A stretch of 64,000 nucleotides of DNA from Orychophragmus violaceus (Eukaryota; Streptophyta; Magnoliopsida; Brassicales; Brassicaceae): positions 106,383,503 through 106,447,502 of the forward strand of contig CM058230.1 in NCBI GenBank assembly GCA_030180135.1. Direction: 5' to 3'. Below are positions 20,024-30,700 of this stretch, piece by piece. The notes beneath the pieces were generated by a model, which had not been told where the DNA came from, searched no databases, and saw nothing but the letters and a program-made list of their open reading frames with translations. The stretch's first letter is position 1, and every line of letters starts with the position of its first letter. A program made the translations under genes and the position numbers.

Positions 20024-23000
20024 TTACATTTCAATGTTTCTAATGCCTACAGCTTCAGTCAGATACTCGAGCTTAGGCCTTGGGAGTGGCTTTGTCAACG
20101 GATCAGCGACATTATCATCTGTCGGAACTCGGCTGATCTTGACTTCCTTTCTATTAACGATGTCACGTATCAAGTGAAATCTTCTTTGAACATGCTTGGA
20201 TTTCTGGTGTGATCTTGGTTCCTTTGCCTGAGCAATAGCACCATTGTTATCACAAAACAGTGCCAGAGGCTCAGCCGCATCTGGTATCACACCTAGTTCA
20301 ATAATGAACTTTCGTATCCAAACAGCTTCCTTCGCTGCTTCCGAAGCGGCGATATATTCAGCTTCTGTAGTGGAATCAGAAACGGTGTCTTGCTTGGAGC
20401 TCCTCCAACTGATTACACCGCCATTCAGACAAAAGATATAACCGGACTGTGACCGGAAATCATCTTGGTCTGTCTGGAAACTTGCGTCCGTGAATCCACT
20501 GACTTTAAGCACATCACTTCCACCGTACACCAAGAACTTATCCTTAGTATGTCTTAGATACTTCAAGATATTCTTTACGGCAATCCAGTGGCTTTCACCT
20601 GGATTTGACTGGTATCTACTCGTCATGCTCAATGCATAAGCAACGTCAGGACGAGTACTGATCATGGCATACATGATAGATCCTATTGCAGATGCATAAG
20701 GAATATTCTTCATGCGCTCAAGCTCAGCAGCCGTCGTAGGGCTCTGCTTCTTGCTTAGCGTTGTGCCATGTACCATTGGCGTGAAGCCCTTCTTGGAATC
20801 TTTCATGCTGAATCTTTGTAGGACTTTGTCAATGTATGAATCTTGACACAAGCCTATCAGCCTTCTAGATCTATCCCGGTAGATCCTGATTCCAAGAACG
20901 TATGCGGCTTCACCCATGTCTTTCATGGAAAAACAACTTCCAAGCCAGTCCTTTACCGACTTTAGCATTGGAACGTCGTTTCCGAGAAGCAGTATGTCAT
21001 CGACATACAGAATAAGAAATACTATCATGCTCCCACTAGTTTTCTTATACACGCATTGTTCTTCTTCGTTTCTGATGAAGTCAAATTGCTTGATTGCTTC
21101 ATCAAAACGAAGATTCCAGCTCCTCGATGATTGCTTCAATCCATAAATGGATTTATGAAGCTTGCATACTTTCCCAGCATTCTTTGGATCTATGTAACCG
21201 TCAGGTTGTGTCATATACACATCCTCTTCCAGAATTCCATTCAGGAAGGCGGTTTTCACGTCCATCTGCCAAATTTCATAATCATGAAAAGCTGCAGTTG
21301 CTAGTAAAATCCGAATATATTTCATCATAGCCACTGGTGAATAGGTGTCATCGTAATCCACACCGTGAACTTGTCTGAAACCTTTTGCCACCAACCTGGC
21401 TTTATAAATCTGGACATTTCCATCCACGTCAATCTTCTTCTTGAAGATCCATTTGCACTCGATGGCTTTTACACCAGCGGGTAAGTCAACCAACGAAAAC
21501 ACTTGGTTGACCGACATGGAGTCCATTTCGGAATCAGTGGCCTTACGCCATTTAGAGGAATCTGGGCCCATCATGGCTTGATTGAAGTTCGATGGTTCAT
21601 CACCATCAATGATCAGAAGATCATGACAGTTAGTCACGAGGAATCCTTGATATCTCTCGGGTTCGTGACGGATCCTCCCGGATCTTCGAACTTCAGGTAC
21701 TACAGGTTCAGGCTCTACAATTTCTTGTAGGTCCTCCTGCTGCTCTTCCTCATTAGGTTGAGCAGTATCCTGTTCATCTTGAATTTCTTCAAGCAGTACC
21801 TTACTCCCACTGTCTTTCTTAGAGAGAAACTCCCTCTCAAGAAAGTTACAATCCCGGGCAACAAAGATCTTGTTCTCGGAACGTAGATAGAAGTAATAAG
21901 CCTTGGTTTCCTTCGGATAACCAATGAAGTAGCATTTATCAGACTTTGGTGTAAGCTTGTCTGAGATTAATCTCTTGACATAGGCTTCACAACCCCAAAT
22001 TCTAAGATAAGACAACACTGGAGCCACTCCAGTCCATAATTCATATGGTGTCTTTGCTACTGCTTTCGATGGCGCTCTATTTAGAGTGAACACTGCTGTT
22101 AGCAGAGCATATCCCCAAAGGGATATTGGAAGGTCTGTGTGACTCATCATAGATCGAACCATATCCAATAAGGTCCGATTTCTCCTCTCAGACACACCAT
22201 TCCATTGAGGTGTTCCGGGAGGAGTGAGTTGGAATACGATCCCACACTCTCTTAGATGATCCCTGAATTCTTGGCTTAAGTATTCTCCTCCTCGGTCGGA
22301 CCGAAGAGCCTTAATGCTTTTGCCAAGTTGGTTCTGTACTTCATTTTGGAATTCTCTGAACTTCTCAAAAGATTCAGACTTATGTTTCATTAAATAAACA
22401 TATCCATACCTACTGAAATCATCAGTGAAGGTAATGAAGTACTGATAGTTTCCTCTTGCATTTGTGGACATTGGGCCACACACGTCAGTGTGTATCAGGC
22501 CCAATAAGTCACTGGCCCTCTCGTTAGGTTTATTAAAGGGGGCCCGTGTCATTTTGCCCATCATGCAGGATTCGCATTTCTCACATGACTCAAAGTCAAA
22601 TGAGCCAAGAAGTCCATTCGAATGGAGCCTCTTGATGCGTTTCTCGCTGATGTGCCCTAAACGACAATGCCATAGAAACGTTCGGTTCTCCTCATTAGGT
22701 TTGAACCGTTTGGTATCAATGTTATAAATTGGCGCGGATTGATCAAGTATGTAAAGCCCATTCGTAAGAGGGGCACAACCATAGAACAAATTGTTGCGAT
22801 TGAAGGAACATAATTTATTCTTAACTGAAAAATCATAACCTTCCAAATCCAACAAAGAAATTGAAATAATATTCCTGCTTATAGCAGGTACAAAATAACA
22901 ATTATTGAGTTCTAAAACCAATCCCGAAGGTAAAGACAACAAGTATGTGCCTACAGCTAGTGCTGGAACTTTCGCTCCATTCCCAACTCGTAGCTCCACT

Positions 23001-24001
23001 TGTCCTTGCTTCAGCCTTCTACTGTTGCTGAGTGCCTGCATATTAGTACAAATATGAGCCCCACAACCAGTATCCATAACCCATGAGGTATTATCAGAAG
23101 TAGTTGTATTAACTTCTATAACAAAAATACCTGATGAAGAAGTCTCCAGAGTCTTCTTCTTTAATTCCTTTAGACCTTCCAGGAATTTCTTACATTCTCT
23201 CCTCCAATGCCCTGGTTCTTTACAGAACCTGCATATGTCAGTAGGCCCAGCCTTGGACTTGGGCTTGGGCTTTGGCGTGTCCTTGTCCGCGACTTGGACA
23301 GCCTTGGCCTTTCCCTTATCCTTAGCAGAGGATTTCTTAAACCCCTTGCCCTTTTGCACCATAAGCACATTGGGGTCCTTGGCGGTTTTCCTCAAGTTGG
23401 GCTCTGCAGTCTTGAGCATTCCGTGAAGCTCAGGCAATGTCTTACTCAAGCCATGCATGTTAAAGTTCAGAATGAACTGATCATAGCTTGCAGGTAATGA
23501 CTGCAGAATGATGTCGCAAGCAAGTTCCTGGCTGATAGGGCAGTCGAGTTTCTGAAGATGATCGAGATAACCCATCATCTTCAAGACATGAGGACTCACT
23601 GCCGCATTTGCAGCCAACTTACAGTCTAAGAGGTTCTTAACCGTCTGAAACCTCTCAGTCCTTGCTTGCTCCTGAAAAAGCGATTTCAGGCTTGCCATTA
23701 TCTCAATTGGTGACAACACACTCTCGAACTGCATTTGCAGCTCAGCAGTCATTGTCGCCAACATAAGGCAATACACATCATTTTCATCTGACGAATGCTT
23801 TTCCCAAGCATTATGCAGAGTCCTGGCGGCATTGGCAGGAGGCCTCTCGGGGAGGGGATCACGAAGGACATAATCCTTCTTCTCCTGCTTGAGGACCAGC
23901 CTCAAGTTCCTTGACCATGTCAGGAAGTTCGTTCCAGTCAGCTTCTCCTTCTCGAGAACAGACCGGATTGAGAATGTGTTTTGAGTGCTTGTAGTAGTCA
24001 T
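20024..24001 (-). CDS. Copia-2 Gag-Pol polyprotein, intact
   Basis: An uninterrupted 1325-residue frame from ATG at 24001. Gag (about 1-290) has a UBN2-like N-terminal region beginning EKLTGTNFLTW and a CCHC knuckle C257-x2-C-x4-H265-x4-C270 after a lysine-rich stretch. Protease has DTG at 310. Integrase has H445, H450, C476, C479, then D506, D569 and E605 (D,D-35-E). Reverse transcriptase has D914 and YVDD at 999-1002. RNase H has D1172, STTEAEY near 1211 and D1251. The integrase-before-RT order defines Ty1/copia. All key residues are present, so the protein could act in trans, but with no 5' LTR the copy has no promoter or primer site of its own. Confidence 0.95.
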   Translation of the reverse strand: MTTTSTQNTFSIRSVLEKEKLTGTNFLTWSRNLRLVLKQEKKDYVLRDPLPERPPANAARTLHNAWEKHSSDENDVYCLMLATMTAELQMQFESVLSPIEIMASLKSLFQEQARTERFQTVKNLLDCKLAANAAVSPHVLKMMGYLDHLQKLDCPISQELACDIILQSLPASYDQFILNFNMHGLSKTLPELHGMLKTAEPNLRKTAKDPNVLMVQKGKGFKKSSAKDKGKAKAVQVADKDTPKPKPKSKAGPTDICRFCKEPGHWRRECKKFLEGLKELKKKTLETSSSGIFVIEVNTTTSDNTSWVMDTGCGAHICTNMQALSNSRRLKQGQVELRVGNGAKVPALAVGTYLLSLPSGLVLELNNCYFVPAISRNIISISLLDLEGYDFSVKNKLCSFNRNNLFYGCAPLTNGLYILDQSAPIYNIDTKRFKPNEENRTFLWHCRLGHISEKRIKRLHSNGLLGSFDFESCEKCESCMMGKMTRAPFNKPNERASDLLGLIHTDVCGPMSTNARGNYQYFITFTDDFSRYGYVYLMKHKSESFEKFREFQNEVQNQLGKSIKALRSDRGGEYLSQEFRDHLRECGIVFQLTPPGTPQWNGVSERRNRTLLDMVRSMMSHTDLPISLWGYALLTAVFTLNRAPSKAVAKTPYELWTGVAPVLSYLRIWGCEAYVKRLISDKLTPKSDKCYFIGYPKETKAYYFYLRSENKIFVARDCNFLEREFLSKKDSGSKVLLEEIQDEQDTAQPNEEEQQEDLQEIVEPEPVVPEVRRSGRIRHEPERYQGFLVTNCHDLLIIDGDEPSNFNQAMMGPDSSKWRKATDSEMDSMSVNQVFSLVDLPAGVKAIECKWIFKKKIDVDGNVQIYKARLVAKGFRQVHGVDYDDTYSPVAMMKYIRILLATAAFHDYEIWQMDVKTAFLNGILEEDVYMTQPDGYIDPKNAGKVCKLHKSIYGLKQSSRSWNLRFDEAIKQFDFIRNEEEQCVYKKTSGSMIVFLILYVDDILLLGNDVPMLKSVKDWLGSCFSMKDMGEAAYVLGIRIYRDRSRRLIGLCQDSYIDKVLQRFSMKDSKKGFTPMVHGTTLSKKQSPTTAAELERMKNIPYASAIGSIMYAMISTRPDVAYALSMTSRYQSNPGESHWIAVKNILKYLRHTKDKFLVYGGSDVLKVSGFTDASFQTDQDDFRSQSGYIFCLNGGVISWRSSKQDTVSDSTTEAEYIAASEAAKEAVWIRKFIIELGVIPDAAEPLALFCDNNGAIAQAKEPRSHQKSKHVQRRFHLIRDIVNRKEVKISRVPTDDNVADPLTKPLPRPKLEYLTEAVGIRNIEM

Positions 24002-24532
24002 AGCTGAAATATAATATAAAAAGGTTATTAGTTAATATGTTCAATATGATTAATCTCGTATTAAATTTAATATGATTAATCACGCATTATATTCAATAAC
24101 ATAAGTTACCCTCAATAGAATATAATGATTCCAAGATCCACATATAACTAAGATCAAAGTGGGCCACTGGCCATCACCCAACCTTAGCTTATATCGGTAA
24201 GCCCTATGTCGGCTAATTATATCCGTGATATAACTCTTGGTTGTGAATCTGGGCCCGAGGCCCAATCCACTCTGATGTCTCAAGGCCCGGGACTCCCGAT
24301 GGCCCAGTCAAGAAAACCAGACTATACAGTCATGTAATCATCAATGTCTGGGACTCCCAATGACATTTATGAATCACAAACCGTCTTATCCACGAAAAAG
24401 TAGACACCCTCACACTGTAAGGCCATGAATACAATTGAATGGGCTTCGACAGCTGACATAGACTGGACAAGACATCCAACGCTTGATATTATTTGAGGTT
24501 TGTAGGTTTATTAAAATTTCATCCCAAAATAG
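24002..24532 (-). other. Copia-2 5' untranslated leader
   Basis: Noncoding sequence upstream of the gag ATG in element sense. Frames of 67-74 codons here (23859-24083, 24080-24283) have no recognisable product. It has no counterpart in copia-1, which lost this region. No tRNA-complementary primer site was found. Confidence 0.6.
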
Positions 24533-24706
24533 AAGATTACTATTTTGGGAAACTTTCCATTTTGGGAAACCTACTATTTTTGGAAACTTTCTAAAATTGG
24601 AAACTTTCTAAAACCGGAAACTTTCTAACTTTAGAAATTTCTTAAAATCCAAAACATGCAAATCTAGAAACTTCTATTTTAAGAAACTTTCTAATTTCAA
24701 AATTTT
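24533..24706. repeat. AT-rich minisatellite, GGAAACTTTCTAAAA-like units
   Basis: Seven to nine imperfect copies of a unit of about 17-20 bp built on GGAAACTTTC (for example ATTTTTGGAAACTTTCTAAA, then ATTGGAAACTTTC, ACCGGAAACTTTC). It sits in the leader of copia-2 and runs up to the join with satellite D at 24706/24707. Confidence 0.8.
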
Positions 24707-27700
24707 GGTGCATGAAAAACCAAGTGTTCATGGCCCAGGAAGAATCGGGTCGAGTTTTTTCGAAAGTAACACGACCAAAACCCCTCATATAGACAGTAAG
24801 GAGGTGTGGTGGAGGAAACATGTGAAAAAAATGACGGTATATGATAAACTGATCGTGGACTGATCCTATGCACCGTGGGACAGTCGCGGTGCATGAAAAA
24901 CCAAGTGTTCATGGCCCGGGAAGGATCGGGTCGAGTTTTTCGAAAGTACCACGACCAAAACCCCTCATATAGACAGTAAGGAGGTGTGGTGGAGGAAACA
25001 TGTGAAAAAATGACGGGATAGGATAAACTGATCGTGGACTGATCCTATGCACCGTGGGACAGTTGCGGTGCATGAAAAACCAAGTGTTCATGGCCCGAGA
25101 AGTATCGGGTCGAGTTTTTTCGAAAGTACCACGACCAAAACCCCTCATATAGACAGTAAGGAGGTGTGGTGGAGGAAACAAGTGAAAAAAAAATGACGGG
25201 ATATGATAAACTGATCGTGGACTGATCCTATGCACAGTGGGACAGTCGCGGTGCATGAAAAACCAAGTGTTCATGTCCCGGGAAGGATCGGGTCGAGTTT
25301 TTTCGAAAGTAACACGACCAAAACCCCTCATAGGATAGTAAGGAGGTGTGGTGGAGGAAACAAGTGAAAAAAATGATGGTATATGATAAACTGATCGTGG
25401 ACTGATCCTATGCACCGTGGGACAGTCGCGGTGCATGAAAAACCAAGTGTTCATGTCCCGGGAAGGATCGGTTCGAGTTTTTTTGAAAGTACCACGACCG
25501 AAACCCCTCATATGGACAGTAAGGAGGTGTGGTGGAGGAAACAGGTGAAAAAAAAAATGACGGTATATGATAAATTGATCGTGGACTGATCCTATGCACC
25601 GTGGGACAGTCGCGGTGCATGAAAAACCAAGTGTTCATGTCCCGAGAAGGATCGGGTCGAGTTTTTTTGAAAGTACCACGACCAAAACCCCTCATATGGA
25701 CAGTAAGGAGGTGTGGTGGAGGAAACAAGTGAAAAAAAATGACGGGATAGGATAAACTGATCGTGGACTGATCCTATGCACCGTGGGACAGTCGCGGTGC
25801 ATGAAAAACCAAGTGTTCATGGCCCGGGAAGAATCGGGTCGAGTTTTTTCGAAAGTACCACGACCAAAACCCCTCATATAGACAGTAAGGAGGTGTGGTG
25901 GAGGAAACGGGTGAAAAAAAAATGACGGGATATGATAAACTGATCGTGGACTGATCCTATGCACCGTGGGACAGTCGCGGTGCATGAAAAACCAAGTGTT
26001 CATGTCCCGAGAAGGATCGGGTCGAGTTTTTTCGAAAGTACCACGACCAAAACCCCTCATATAGACAGTAAGGAGGTGTGGTGGAGGAAACGGGTGAAAA
26101 AAATGACGGTATATGATAAACTGATCGTGGACTGATCCTATGCACCGTGGGACAGTCGCGGTGCATGAAAAACCAAGTGTTCATGGCCCAGGAAGAATCG
26201 GGTCGAGTTTTTCGAAAGTAACACGACCAAAACCCCTCATATAGACAGTAAGGAGGTGTGGTGGAGGAAACATGTGAAAAAAATGACGGTATATGATAAA
26301 CTGATCGTGGACTGATCCTATGCACCGTGGGACAGTCGCGGTGCATGAAAAACCAAGTGTTCATGGCCCGGGAAGGATCGGGTCGAGTTTTTCGAAAGTA
26401 CCACGACCAAAACCCCTCATATAGACAGTAAGGAGGTGTGGTGGAGGAAACGGGTGAAAAAAAAATGACGGGATATGATAAACTGATCGTGGACTGATCC
26501 TATGCACCGTGGGACAGTCGCGGTACATGAAAAACCAAGTGTTCATGTCCCGGGAAGTATCGGGTCGAGTTTTTTCGAAAGTAACACGACCAAAACCCCT
26601 CATATGGACAGTAAGGAGGTGTGGTGGAGGAAACGGGTGAAAACAAAATGACGGTATATGATAAACTGATCGTGGACTGATCCTATGCTCCGTGGGACAG
26701 TCGCGGTGCATGAAAAACCAAGTGTTCATGTCCCGAGAAGGATCGGGTCGAGTTTTTTCGAAAGTACCACGACCAAAACCCCTCATATAGACAGTAAGGA
26801 GGTGTGGTGGAGGAAACGGGTGAAAAAAATGACGGTATATGATAAACTGATCGTGGACTGATCCTATGCACCGTGGGACAGTCGCGGTGCATGAAAAACC
26901 AAGTGTTCATGGCCCAGGAAGAATCGGGTCGAGTTTTTTCGAAAGTAACACGACCAAAACCCCTCATATAGACAGTAAGGAGGTGTGGTGGAGGAAACAT
27001 GTGAAAAAAATGACGGGATAGGATAAACTGATCGTGGACTGATCCTATGCACCGTGGGACAGTCGCGGTGCATGAAAAACCAAGTGTTCATGGCCCGAGA
27101 AGTATCGGGTCGAGTTTTTTCGAAAGTACCACGACCAAAACCCCTCATATAGACAGTAAGGAGGTGTGGTGGAGGAAACAAGTGAAAAAAAAAAATGACG
27201 GGATATGATAAACTGATCGTGGACTGATCCTATGCACAGTGGGACAGTCGCGGTGCATGAAAAACCAAGTGTTCATGTCCCGGGAAGGATCGGGTCGAGT
27301 TTTTTCGAAAGTAACACGACCAAAACCCCTCATATGGACAGTAAGGAGGTGTGGTGGAGGAAACAAGTGAAAAAAATGACGGGATATGATAAACTGATCG
27401 TGGACTGATCCTATGCACCGTGGGACAGTCGCGGTGCATGAAAAACCAAGTGTTCATGGCCCGGGAAGAATCGGGTCGAGTTTTTTCGAAAGTACCACGA
27501 CCAAAACCCCTCATATGGACAATAAGGAGGTGTGGTGGAGGAAACAAGTGAAAAAAAAAATGACGGGATAGGATAAACTGATCGTGGACTGATCCTATGC
27601 ACCGTGGGACAGTCGCGGTGCATGAAAAACCAAGTGTTCATGGCCCGAGAAGAATCGGGTCGAGTTTTTTCGAAAGTACCACGACCAAAACCCCTCATAT

Positions 27701-30700
27701 AGACAGTAAGGAGGTGTGGTGGAGGAAACAGGTGAAAAAAAAATGACGGGATATGATAAACTGATCGTGGACTGATCCTATGCACCGTGGGACAGTCGCG
27801 GTGCATGAAAAACCAAGTGTTCATGTCCCGGGAAGTATCGGGTCGAGTTTTTTCGAAAGTAACACGACCAAAACCCCTCATATGGACAGTAAGGAGGTGT
27901 GGTGGAGGAAACGGGTGAAAACAAAATGACGGTATATGATAAACTGATCGTGGACTGATCCTATGCACCGTGGGACAGTCGCGGTGCATGAAAAACCAAG
28001 TGTTCATGTCCCGAGAAGGATCGGGTCGAGTTTTTTCGAAAGTACCACGACCAAAACCCCTCATATAGACAGTAAGGAGGTGTGGTGGAGGAAACGGGTG
28101 AAAAAAATGACGGTATATGATAAACTGATCGTGGACTGATCCTATGCACCGTGGGACAGTCGCGGTGCATGAAAAACCAAGTGTTCATGGCCCAGGAAGA
28201 ATCGGGTCGAGTTTTTTCGAAAGTAACACGACCAAAACCCCTCATATAGACAGTAAGGAGGTGTGGTGGAGGAAACATGTGAAAAAAATGACAGTATATG
28301 ATAAACTGATCGTGGACTGATCCTATGCACCGTGGGACAGTCGCGGTGCATGAAAAACCAAGTGTTCATGGCCCGGGAAGGATCGGGTCGAGTTTTTCGA
28401 AAGTACCACGACCAAAACCCCTCATATAGACAGTAAGGAGGTGTGGTGGAGGAAACGGGTGAAAAAAAAATGACGGGATATGATAAACTGATCGTGGACT
28501 GATCCTATGCACCGTGGGAGAGTCGCGGTGCATGAAAAACCAAGTGTTCATGTCCCGGGAAGTATCGGGTCGAGTTTTTTCGAAAGTAACACGACCAAAA
28601 CCCCTCATATGGACAGTAAGGAGGTGTGGTGGAGGAAACGGGTGAAAACAAAATGACGGTATATGATAAACTGATCGTGGACTGATCCTATGCACCGTGG
28701 GACAGTCGCGGTGCATGAAAAACCAAGTGTTCATGTCCCGAGAAGGATCGGGTCGAGTTTTTTCGAAAGTACCACGACCAAAACCCCTCATATAGACAGT
28801 AAGGAGGTGTGGTGGAGGAAACGGGTGAAAACAATGACGGTATATGATAAAATGATCGTGGACTGATCCTATGCACCGTGGGACAGTCGCGGTGCATGAA
28901 AAACCAAGTGTTCATGGCCCAGGAAGAATCGGGTCGAGTTTTTTCGAAAGTAACACGACCAAAACCCCTCATATAGACAGTAAGGAGGTGTGGTGGAGGA
29001 AACATGTGAAAAAAATGACGGTATATGATAAACTGATCGTGGACTGATCCTATGCACCGTGGGACAGTCGCGGTGCATGAAAAACCAAGTGTTCATGGCC
29101 CGGGAAGGATCGGGTCAAGTTTTTCGAAAGTACCACGACCAAAACCCCTCATATAGACAGTAAGGAGGTGTGGTGGAGGAAACATGTGAAAAAAATGACG
29201 GGATAGGATAAACTGATCGTGGACTGATCCTATGCACCGTGGGACAGTCGCGGTGCATGAAAAACCAAGTGTTCATGGCCCGAGAAGTATCGGGTCGAGT
29301 TTTTTCGAAAGTACCACGACCAAAACCCCTCATATAGACAGTAAGGAGGTGTGGTGGAGGAAACAAGTGAAAAAAAAAATGACGGGATATGATAAACTGA
29401 TCGTGGACTGATCCTATGCACAGTGGGACAGTCGCGGTGCATGAAAAACCAAGTGTTCATGTCCCGGGAAGGATCGGGTCGAGTTTTTTCGAAAGTAACA
29501 CGACCAAAACCCCTCATATGGACAGTAAGGAGGTGTGGTGGAGGAAACAAGTGAAAAAAATGACGGGATATGATAAACTGATCGTGGACTGATCCTATGC
29601 ACCGTGGGACAGTCGCGGTGCATGAAAAACCAAGTGTTCATGGCCCGGGAAGAATCGGGTCGAGTTTTTTCGAAAGTACCACGACCAAAACCCCTCATAT
29701 GGACAATAAGGAGGTGTGGTGGAGGAAACAAGTGAAAAAAAAATGACGGGATAGGATAAACTGATCGTGGACTGATCCTATGCACCGTGGGACAGTCGCG
29801 GTGCATGAAAAACCAAGTGTTCATGGCCCGAGAAGAATCGGGTCGAGTTTTTTCGAAAGTACCACGACCAAAACCCCTCATATAGACAGTAAGGAGGTGT
29901 GGTGGAGGAAACATGTGAAAAAAAAATGACGGGATATGATAAACTGATCGTGGACTGATCCTATGCACCGTGGGACAGTCGCGGTGCATGAAAAACCAAG
30001 TGTTCATGGCCCGGGAAGAATCGGGTCGAGTTTTTTCGAAAGTAACACGACCAAAACCCCTCATATAGACAGTAAGGAGGTGTGGTGGAGGAAACATGTG
30101 AAAAAAATGACGGTATATGATAAACTGATCGTGGACTGATCCTATGCACCGTGGGACAGTCGCGGTGCATGAAAAACCAAGTGTTCATGGCCCGGGAAGG
30201 ATCAGGTCGAGTTTTTCGAAAGTACCACGACCAAAACCCCTCATATAGACAGTAAGGAGGTGTGGTGGAGGAAACATGTGAAAAAAATGACGGGATAGGA
30301 TAAACTGATCGTGGAATGATCCTATGCACCGTGGGACAGTCGCGGTGCATGAAAAACCAAGTGTTCATGGCCCGAGAAGTATCGGGTCGAGTTTTTTCGA
30401 AAGTACCACGACCAAAACCCCTCATATAGACAGTAAGGAGGTGTGGTGGAGGAAACAAGTGAAAAAAAAAATGACGGGATATGATAAACTGATCGTGGAC
30501 TGATCCTATGCACAGTGGGACAGTCGCGGTGCATGAAAAACCAAGTGTTCATGTCCCGGGAAGGATCGGGTCGAGTTTTTTCGAAAGTAACACGACCAAA
30601 ACCCCTCATATGGACAGTAAGGAGGTGTGGTGGAGGAAACAAGTGAAAAAAATGACGGGATATGATAAACTGATCGTGGACTGATCCTATGCACCGTGGG

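Larger units (their letters stand above)
18537..24706 (-). mobile_element. Copia-2: Ty1/copia retrotransposon, 5' LTR missing
   Basis: Same family as copia-1 and coding on minus. It has a 3' LTR (18537-19174), polypurine tract, noncoding region, an uninterrupted gag-pol frame (20024-24001) and a 0.7-kb leader that stops at satellite DNA (24707). No second LTR and no primer site (the plus strand would read GCTCTGATACCA) is present, and no TSD is found. The satellite phase also jumps, from CACGACCAAAA on the left to GGTGCATG on the right. This points to a 5' truncation accompanied by deletion of neighbouring satellite. Confidence 0.93.

Noticed and set aside
24698..24702. CAAAA as a TSD for copia-2
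   Set aside because: It matches the left flank CAAAA but is followed by TTTT rather than satellite, and no LTR terminus abuts it.
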